Position numbers and translations under genes: made by a program. Under the pieces are notes generated by a model that worked only from the letters and a program-made list of their open reading frames with translations, did not search any database and was not told where the DNA came from. Below, one piece after another: positions 56,133 to 64,000 of a DNA stretch of 64,000 nt. The stretch spans positions 18,042,001 through 18,106,000 of the forward strand of contig OZ316891.1 of assembly GCA_973895155.1 (NCBI GenBank). Reading direction: 5' to 3'. This DNA is from Marsupella aquatica. Lineage: Eukaryota; Marchantiophyta. Numbering within the stretch: position 1 is the stretch's first letter; each line of letters begins with the position of its first letter.

Positions 56133-56686
56133 AAATTTGCTAAGTTTGGGTTTGTCTCTTGCGACGAGAAACTTCTATTTTCTGGTATTCTCTGGCTTCG
56201 GATCGGCGATTGGGGTTTTTGCGATGAGATTGTCATGTTGGCGTGCCGCTTCTCTGGTGATGGACGGGTTCTCGACGGGTTCTTCTTCGAGTGGTGGCCT
56301 GTGGCGGGCGGAGTTTGGCTTTTTCCCTGTGGTGCCTCGGCTGGTCTTTCGGCTCTAGTTGTCGTTTGGTTGTTCTCAGGGATAGGTTTGCTTTTTGTTA
56401 GGTTTTGGGGCTCCTCCTTCCCCTTCTGATCGTCCTCCTTCCTTTTGGCGATCTGGTTGGCGGTTGCCCTTCCACATTTCTATGGGTGTGCTCCCTCTTT
56501 CAGCCCCCTTTTTTTTCTTTCCTTGTGTTGGCCTGCCTCCTCCTCCCAGGCAGGCTCCTCTTGTTTCTTGTGTCACGGATTTGAAATAAAGTTGCTTCCC
56601 TTTTTGAAAAAAAGAAAAAAGAAAAAGAAAAAGAAAAAGTGGTTTGCTTCAAAGTTAAAAAAAATAAAAAATAAAAATTTGCTAAG
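56133..56686 (+). mobile_element. 5'-truncated LINE 3' end with 12-bp duplication
   Basis: AAATTTGCTAAG flanks the insert at 56133-56144 and 56675-56686. The insert (about 530 bp) ends in GATTTGAAATAAAGTTGC, a T-run and an A-rich tail with GAAAAA repeats (56600-56675), typical of a plant L1 3' end. The open frames within are T/G-rich remnants without a domain. Its 3' end differs from the LINE at 36-43 kb, so it is a different family. Confidence 0.75.
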
Positions 56687-56789
56687 GGAAGTTACTTCTT
56701 AAGGCCTATGGTCTAGAGTGAGGCATCTAGATCTTAACTCCCCATACACTCAGAAGTGATAAGGAGTCTTTCATAAGGGCAAAACTTAA

Positions 56790-56990
56790 AATGAGGGTGG
56801 ACAAAAAACAAGGATAAGGGAAGGTATCAAAAGTGACATTGACTCAAAATAAAGACAAAATTGAAAAGAGGGTGGACATAAGGATGGGGGCAAAGATATA
56901 TGGAAATAACATAAAATTATTTCTGTCCAATATATATTTTCTTCACATCTATTTACTTTCAAGGAACTGGTAATCTGGCTACAGTAGTCT
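56790..56990. repeat. Dispersed repeat, copy upstream of CPSF73-I
   Basis: Sequence with AATAAAGACAAAATTGAAA, GGGTGGACA and ATCTATTTACTTTCAAGGAAC recurs in the same orientation near 62233-62365, on the other side of the CPSF73-I gene. Confidence 0.65.
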
Positions 56991-57014
56991 TTCTAAAAAG
57001 GTGATCCAAATTTT

Positions 57015-57225
57015 GACTGGGCATTTTGAATGCACCAAAGGAAAATATCACGAAGGGTTTTACAAAGGCAAAAATCACAAAGGGCATTTTGAATGCACCA
57101 ATGGAAAATGGCACGGAGGGTTTCACAAATGGAAAAATCACAAAGGGCATTTTGACTGGACATTTTGAATGCACCAAAGGAAAATATCAGGAAGGGTTAT
57201 AGAAAGTGAAAAATCACAAAGGGTG
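57015..57225. repeat. About 60-bp tandem repeat upstream of CPSF73-I
   Basis: Three imperfect copies of GGGCATTTTGAATGCACC...AAAATCACAAA. It is non-coding. Confidence 0.75.
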
Positions 57226-57659
57226 GTGAGTGCAAAACCTTTTATGGACAAGTGCTCCACAAAAGGTGCTGATTGTTCCACCTTTTATGGTGAGTAGTGA
57301 GACATTGGAATGTGGCTTTTACAATGTCAGGTGTGGTTTAAGTTTCGAACAACAACGTTCTTCCAATTGGCTTTGGTAGTTTGGAGGACACAAGTCAGAA
57401 ATATCCTCGACTTCTTGTACAGCCACCCTGATCCTGTCTGTATGGGTTTTCTCGTACGTCGTCGGGCGGACAGGCTCATCAAGTGCTGAAGAAGCAGACC
57501 TCTCGCAGCTGCCGGGGGAGGAATTTGGGTGTCTGCCGTGTGAGGAAGCGAGGTAGCAAGCAGGCAAGCAAGGAAGGATTGAAGGACGAGACGGAGGAGG
57601 TGAGAGGTTCGTGGAAAAGGATTGATGCAGTTTCGAGTTGGGATGGAGACCGGGTGAGC

Positions 57660-57680
57660 TTGCTTAGGGTTTAGGGTTTC
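57660..57680 (+). promoter_or_regulatory. Telo-box in the CPSF73-I leader/promoter
   Basis: TTAGGGTTTAGGGTTTC lies about 30-45 bp upstream of the start codon. Telo-box motifs (AAACCCTAA) are common near the starts of plant housekeeping genes. I cannot place the transcription start. Confidence 0.5.
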
Positions 57681-57706
57681 TGTCCCTTGCTTCGGCTGCT
57701 GCAAAC

Positions 57707-60700
57707 ATGTCGAAGCGGAAGGACTCCACGCCGAGAAGCGAGGGCGACAAGATGGCCATCACCCCCCTCGGAGCTGGCAATGAGGTCGGCCGTTCATGCG
57801 TCGTCATGACTTATAAGGACAAAACCGTTCTTGTGAGTTGCCCTCTCTGTCTCTCACATACAGCTTTGTCAATGAGATTTTTTTTCCTGATGAATTGCTG
57901 CAGAACGATGAGTCGTGGCCCAGTGGAGCACACTGGTGTTTTCGTAACGAAGTTTTGACCTGTTTGCGTGCTTGATTCTGTGAGCATACGATTGTGTGCG
58001 CCTCTGGTCCCTCTCTCACTCGCTAAACCCGGACTTGGGACTCTAACTTTGGTCTGCTTTCTTTCAGTCTTAGTAAAGACTCTTGTATGGATCAGTGTAC
58101 TGCCGACCCTTACTTCGGATTATATATTTTTTTCAAGACCCGCCAGATTTTTTTCCTCTGTGTATGGTGTAACACTTACTGTCGGGCAATAGGATATAGA
58201 CGTTCTTTGGACTGTTTCCCTGAATCGTTGCAAGCATTTCAACCTGAGTGGAAATTTGAATGAGTGAGAGCAGCTTGATTGAGTGGGATAGAGGTTTCAA
58301 GGTTTAGGGTTAAGGTCATAAATTTTCATGAAGCGATCATCGCTCCTTAGTTCTCTGCCGTTCAGAAGGAGAGGTATTGTAGCTTGAGATGGACTAGACT
58401 GGTAGTAATGCGTAGGCTTGAGCGATGGAACCGCCAGAGAGTCCAGGGGTTGTCACGTTTCTCTAAAGGGTTGCTAATGCGGCGTGTTTTGCTATGTGAA
58501 TAGTTCGACTGCGGGATTCATCCTGCTTACACGGGAATGGCCGCACTTCCGTATTTCGACGAAATCGACCCGTCTACCATCGATGTCCTCCTCGTAACGC
58601 AGTACGTCCTCCTTCCTCGTACCTGTGTTCAGCAGTAAGGAGAGAAAAATGTAACTTATCTTGTGCACTAAGTTTCAGCTACTAGTAATCTCGGCGAGGA
58701 ATTAACCGGAGAGAAAAGAGCAATGAAGTGCCATCTGACTGTAATCTTGGCAAGGAATTGACCGGAAAACATCCCGGGAACACTCGCTAAGGGAGCACAA
58801 TTTTATCATCTATTGCTCCAACCCTAGTTGGGCGTAAATCTCTCTATGCACTGAACTTCATAGCATACAGTAATTTGCCAGACTTTTGTGCTCGATTTCC
58901 TGGTGATAGTTGTTTTGTACCTATATTTGTCCATGCTTGGTAGCTTTAGTCACCTTACAAGACTGGCAATTAATATTTGACTTGTCAATGAATCGGATGT
59001 GAGTTGGCATCTACTGCCATACTTCAGTGGTTGTTGACAAGTGAGTGTTAAGGATTTTGATTTATTGTTGGTTGCAGTTTTCATCTCGATCACTGTGCTT
59101 CGCTCCCTTATTTCTTGGAGAAGGTAAGATTCTGAATACGCGACTTTACAATTCCACTGCCGTGTCTTATAATGCTATATTGGCTCCATCTTGCACACCA
59201 AGTCCTGCTGTTTGTATTACTGTATTTTGTAATAGCGGTTACCCCTCTGTGATGTAACCTACCTAACTCTCCTGTCCCACCTTCCGCGGGCCACATCGAC
59301 CTGTCTTGCTAGGTTTTTTTAAAACCAGTTGAGAAGTCTAGAGCAAATATTGGGCAAATCTTCGAGATGTTAGTGACTGCTTCTGGGAAATAATATTTGC
59401 GAGAATTCTTCCTAACAAACCTTTCTCTGTCGATAGACTACCTTCAAAGGACGAGTGTTCATGACCCACGCAACCAAGGTCATCTACATGCTTTTGCTGA
59501 CCGACTTTGTCAAAGTCAGTAAGTCTTCTGTGGACGTTATGCTTTATGATGAGCAGGACATTGCTCGAACGATGAAGAAGATCGAGGTAAAAATGGCACA
59601 CTGCATCTCCTAATTTATTTATTTGTTTTATATTTGGTAAATCCTCCAGGCACACATGCGCATCTTAACTAACAAAATGAAGTGAACGACGAGCCATTTT
59701 TAAGTGTTCTGGGTGACCAACTTAATTTACCAGAACAGGTGGATTACTACCCGAGTCGAACGAGCTGGTTCGGAAAGGGATTACTCTTCTCATGCATGAA
59801 GATGCCCTGGATATAGACGAGGATTCGTAGTCAAGACTGGTAGGGTACTAAGATGTCTTGCGGCATTTGTTTTGCAGGTAATCGATTTCCATCAGACAAT
59901 GGAGGTGAATGGGATCCGATTTTGGTGTTATACTGCTGGTCATGTCTTAGGAGCTGCAATGTTCATGGTGGACATTGCTGGAGTGCGAGTCCTCTACACA
60001 GGGGATTATTCTCGGGAAGAGGACCGTCATTTGAAAGCTGCTGAAGTGCCGGAGTTTTCACCAGATGTTTGCATCATTGAATCAACTTACGGGGTGCAGA
60101 TCCACCAACCCCGAGTAGTTCGTGAGAGAAGGTTCACCGATGCAGTTCATCAAACAGTTATGAATGGAGGCAGAGTTTTGATCCCTGCATTTGCTCTAGG
60201 CCGCGCTCAAGAGCTTCTTCTTATACTAGATGAGTATTGGGAAGCCCACCCAGAACTCCATCACATACCAATTTATTATGCCTCTCCATTGGCAAAGAAA
60301 TGCATCCGTGTCTATCAAACCTACATAAATTCTATGAATGATAAAATTCGGAGGCAGTTTGAGGTATCAAACCCTTTTATTTTTAAACACATTTCACCTC
60401 TCAAGAGCATTGAACAATTTGATGACGCGGGGCCTTCAGTGGTAATGGCGAGTCCAGGTGGGCTACACGGTGGGCTATCTCGACAATTGTTTGATATGTG
60501 GTGTCAAGATAAAAAGAGTGCTTGCGTGATACCTGGATACCTAGTAGAAGGAACCCCGGCAAAGGCCATCATGAATGAGCCGAAGGAGGTGGCACTGAAC
60601 TCTGGGCTGGTAGTGCCTCTCAATATGAAAGTTCATTACATCTCATTCTCGGCCCATGCAGATTATACCCAGACAAGTGCATTCCTGAGCGAGTTGAACC

Positions 60701-61506
60701 CACCCAACATCATCCTCGTGCACGGGGAGTCCAATGAGATGGGACGGTTGAAAGCAAAGCTCCAAACCCAATTTGCCGATACCAATGTGAAGGTTTTGAC
60801 TCCCAAAAATTGCCAGACAGTGGAATTGTTCTTTAAGGGTGACAAGACAGCCAAAGCTGTAGGAAGACTGGCGGAGAAAACCCCACAGCTAACGGACCCT
60901 ATGAGTGGACTCCTGGTTCGGAAGGGCTTTAGTTACCAGCTTATGACTCCAGATGATCTCCACAGCTATACACAGCTCTCTACTGGAAGTGTCTTACAGA
61001 GGCAATCTGTTCCTTACAAGGGAACTTTTACAGTGCTCAGGCACAGGCTCCAACTGATGTATGAAGGAGTGGAAACTGTAGCGAAAACAGAGATAGCCAC
61101 ACTTAAAGTCTATGACAAAGTGACTGTGATCCAAGAAGGAATGGATTACATAGTCTTGCAGTGGGTCTCCGATCCTGTGAGTGATATGATAGCTGATTCA
61201 ATTGTTGCTATGGTACTCAAGCTAGATTCTCAAAGTTTTGGTGGAATTGTCTCCAACGGGTTTCGGGCGAAGGAGGCTCGATTGGAGAGAGATGAAATTC
61301 GGATTGTACACAATCTGCTGCTTTCATTATTTGGAAATGTCAAATTGGACGAGAAACAGCAGAAATTGACTGTCACAGTGGATGGAGCCGTGGCCACTGT
61401 GGACCACGCCAACAAGGGAATCGATTGTACAGATGAGAACTTAAAGGAGCGAATCAAGGTCGCTCTGCGCAGGATACAAACAGCCTTATATCCCCTGGAT
61501 GCTTGA
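57707..61506 (+). CDS. CPSF73-I: CPSF73-I, pre-mRNA 3'-end processing endonuclease (intact, five exons)
   Basis: Exons 57707-57832, 58504-58601, 59078-59123, 59437-59586 and 59878-61506 join in frame through GT...AG introns to 2049 nt, 682 residues, close to the usual length of about 690. The metallo-beta-lactamase core carries the zinc motif HFHLDH, formed across the exon 2/3 junction. Exons 3-5 continue with 'LPYFLEK', '[12 protein letters not shown]', '[17 protein letters not shown]' and '[13 protein letters not shown]'. The beta-CASP domain follows ('[19 protein letters not shown]', '[14 protein letters not shown]'), then '[13 protein letters not shown]' and '[13 protein letters not shown]', then the conserved C-terminal region. 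The protein is the nuclear endonuclease that cuts pre-mRNA before polyadenylation within the cleavage and polyadenylation complex. No lesion is seen, and this is the only clear single-copy host gene in the window. Confidence 0.96.
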
Positions 61507-62232
61507 CTCGATTACTGTAGCTGCTTTGATACATTGCTCTGATAGGATGTACATTAGTTTTCAGGATCAGTCAGCTGTGTTCTCCCACGGGGAAGCAGCA
61601 ATTGAGCTTCTGAAGTCTAGAGTAGGAGTGATGGCAGAAAGACGTGTTCGCCTGATTGAGCCCACAATAAGCTTTATTCTCCCACCGGGAAGCAGCAATT
61701 TGAGCTTCTCAGGTATAGAGTAGGAATGATGACAGAAACCTGATTTACATACAATCTCAGGGACGATGGAGGTGGGCCTTTTGATGCCCAGTACCAGGGA
61801 CCCACTTGAATTGAGAGTAGGAATAGAACGATATCTGGACATCAATTCTGGAGCTTTGCAATGCTAGAATTGGGGCTCCATGAAGAATATAGGACGCCGG
61901 AATTTGAAATTGTTTGAAAGTAAACTTTGAAATTCTTTGAACTCCATCATCTTCAAAATATGGAATGAAGGGCATCTGAATGGAGTGGTGGTCGAATGTC
62001 GGGAATCGGCATGACATGGCTTCTCTAGAGGCCATCTCTCACTCCGTTGCGTGAGAGGGAAGGAAAAGGGGCGCTCAATTTTGAGTGAGTACTAACCCGT
62101 AACTGCAGTGTTATGAAGCGGTCAAAGTTGGTACCCCACTGGACTTATCTGTCGTAACTGGCTACTATAAGCTGGGTTACGGGAGCACTATTCTACCCAT
62201 AACTTTCCGCTAACACCCTACTTTGAGACGCC
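61507..62232. other. 3' flank of CPSF73-I
   Basis: A tandem duplication of about 110 bp (GGGAAGCAGCAATTGAGCTTCT at about 61590 and its relative at about 61690, each followed by GAGTAGGA.TGA..GCAGAAA-like sequence) lies in the probable 3' untranslated region. No other gene is seen. Confidence 0.5.
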
Positions 62233-62370
62233 CTAATAAAGACAAAATTGAAATGAGGATGGACAAAAAACAAGGATGGGGCAAAGACTAACCAAAATAG
62301 TATATGTGCAAGATTTTTCTTCATATCTATTAATTTAAGTTCAAGGAACGGGTCATTGGGCTAGTAGGCT
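62233..62370. repeat. Dispersed repeat, copy downstream of CPSF73-I
   Basis: Direct-orientation relative of the sequence at 56790-56990 (AATAAAGACAAAATTGAAA; ATCTATTAATTTAAGTTCAAGG). Confidence 0.65.
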
Positions 62371-64000
62371 TGAAAGCTATGTTCTATGCTGAAACTTGTC
62401 CACTGGATTTGGTTGGGAAAAGTTCTAATGTATGTCCACTCGTTCTTGTAAATCCACCCTAACCTCCAGTTTTTCTCAAGCATGAAGTGTTTTGTTGCAA
62501 AGGACTTCTGTGAACCCTACCTTGGGATTAGGGTGGTGCAAAAGCTGGTCACTTGAACTCAAATCACACTTGCTGCAGTGAAAACTGGTAATGTTGGGAG
62601 CCCTATGTTTCTTGGGATGACTAACTTCAAGCAAACTCTACACCAATGTTCACGAATCTGTGCCTGACATTTGGAAATGTGAAGAGACACACCCTCATGT
62701 CTTCTCCTTCATGATGAGTGGCACACAATAATGGGCAGTGTTGGATGGCAGTTCCCAATAGGAACAGAAAATTAGTTTCCCTGGTTGAGCTGAACATGCA
62801 TGACCAGGATCATTGAATCTTTCTTACTAGCATTATACTGATATATTTTGGAAATATTGAAGTTTTCATACTCACACAAAGGAAGTTTGACTGAATGCTT
62901 CGAGGCCAAAATTCCAAATTACCCATCCATTTGTGGGGCCTCCTCAGGTTCTGCCCCTCTTCTGCAGTTTCTTGGAATGTAATTATTTGAAATCGCGCGC
63001 TGGAGGTAGCAAGGAAAATTCTGAATGAAAATCCTTGCAATACTTCACAAAGGCATTCTCCGTCTAATGTACGTTGAAATTGGCTCAATAGTTTACCAAG
63101 TCATCTTCTTCTTGAAAGACTTTCTATAATAATAGTAATCTATATAAAAAAGCCAAGTCAACTTTTGTCCCATGCAGTCCAAAGGAGCAGGCAATTGTTG
63201 TTTCCTATGGATAATAATAAGAAAAAGTTGAGCCGTGGGTGCTGCATGCATGAATGACCCACTGGTTTCATGAAAGTGGATGGGACAACTCACGCAAATC
63301 AGGGTGGGGATGAGGGCTGCTTTGAGGATGGCTAATAATTTTTTTGTTGGCACTGTACTAGTCTTTGAGCACCATTCTACTGGAAAACATTATCGCTCAT
63401 GGTTGTCCATTTCTCAATTTCATCATCAAAAGGTGAGTTGTGAGGTTGTCTTCAAAGCTCTTCTTGTTGATACTTGTGCAGACTCGATGGGATTCAGATA
63501 TGAATGATACTCAAACCACAGACACAGGCCATACAAGGATGGCAGAGAGTATCACGCTAGAGAGTATCAATTTCCTCACCTGACTGTGAACATCCAAGTT
63601 GAAGAGAATTGGATAGTTGGAAGACCGACTCACCAACGTGGTGCATCTTCCACATGAAGGACTCAACTGGAACCCTAAACTTTAATCACAACTGAAACTT
63701 TACTCAACTGGAATTTTAAGTCATTTGAACTTTAAAATAAAAAATGAAAATAGGAGAATGATATCTTGGCCTTGTGTTATAGTCGCGGAACTTGACTATC
63801 TTAACACTTAGCTCCGGCGTCGCTCACTCCGACGCCGAGCTCCCCTATGGTCCAGGCCCAAAACGGCCATCCGGGGAGGACTTAGCATGGGAAGACTTGT
63901 GGGCAATGGGGCGTGGCATTGGCAAAGGCAAGGCGCTAAGCTGGTGATACACACTAAGGGCTTAGACTAGTTGAGGGCTAGTTGGGTCAAGAGGAAAGGG
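62371..64000. other. Unannotated right end of the window
   Basis: No supported gene: the short frames at 62810-63507 have no recognisable domain. GC-rich sequence near 63811-63840 forms a hairpin (GGCGTCG..CGACGCC) and may start another repeat. Confidence 0.35.

Noticed and set aside
56137-56702. Short Trp/Phe-rich ORFs
   Set aside because: They lie in the truncated LINE 3' end with A-rich tail; no domain.
57319-57704. Minus-strand ORFs upstream of CPSF73-I
   Set aside because: No domain; they overlap the promoter and leader, and codon use is not gene-like.

Overview
The window looks like a transposon-rich stretch of a land-plant (streptophyte) nuclear genome. Spliceosomal introns are visible, interstitial TTTAGGG-type telomeric repeats occur, the protein families are plant-like (En/Spm transposases, OTA-type Ty3 pol, DUF4283-like LINE ORF1), and the one ordinary host gene is a plant-like CPSF73-I. 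I cannot name the species. The repeat content would suit a non-seed land plant or another large plant genome, but that is inference.

Layout. 1-2.6 kb: relic of a SWIM-zinc-finger (MULE/FAR1-like) transposase, with two clusters of hairpin-forming repeats beside it (0.53-1.0 and 2.78-3.35 kb). 3.8-6.6 kb: TATA box and a broken coiled-coil ORF of a retroelement-like unit. 7.7-9.5 kb: a decayed intron-containing gene whose C-terminal part resembles an N4/N6 amino-methyltransferase; 8.0-11.4 kb carries dispersed palindromes. 11,722-31,539: one complete 19.8-kb CACTA (En/Spm) transposon, with 18-bp perfect terminal inverted repeats and an AAC target duplication. It holds an intact nine-exon TNPA-like gene (minus), a second accessory gene (minus, one frameshift), a SET-domain gene (plus, one nonsense codon), a damaged TNPD transposase (plus), four clusters of TTGCGA motifs and a captured retrocopy of spliceosomal SmE.

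31.8-32.7 kb: 256-bp tandem repeat. 33.0-33.5 kb: orphan ORF. 34.6-52.2 kb: a triple nest. A DDE-like (DUF7869-type) transposase gene is split by a Ty3 (Athila/Tat-like) LTR retrotransposon at 36,035-50,276 with an ATATG duplication. The 5' LTR of that retrotransposon was later split by a 6.97-kb L1-type LINE at 36,128-43,097 with a 12-bp duplication. Removing the retrotransposon and one duplication restores the transposase reading frame exactly. The 3' LTR is about 3.8 kb and contains its own coiled-coil ORF. 53.0-53.6 kb: a fragment of a Myb/SANT-like accessory DNA-binding gene. 53.9-54.4 kb: 93-bp tandem repeats. 56.1-56.7 kb: a 5'-truncated LINE with target duplication. 57.7-61.5 kb: intact five-exon CPSF73-I. 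61.5-64 kb: no recognised gene.

Reading across the window: nearly all single-codon breaks in the transposon genes are TGA where CGA (Arg) is expected or TAG where CAG (Gln) is plausible, the signature of methyl-cytosine deamination in CG and CHG context. The most unusual items are the SET-domain gene inside the CACTA element, the ORF inside the long LTR, and the methyltransferase-like gene at 7.7-9.5 kb.
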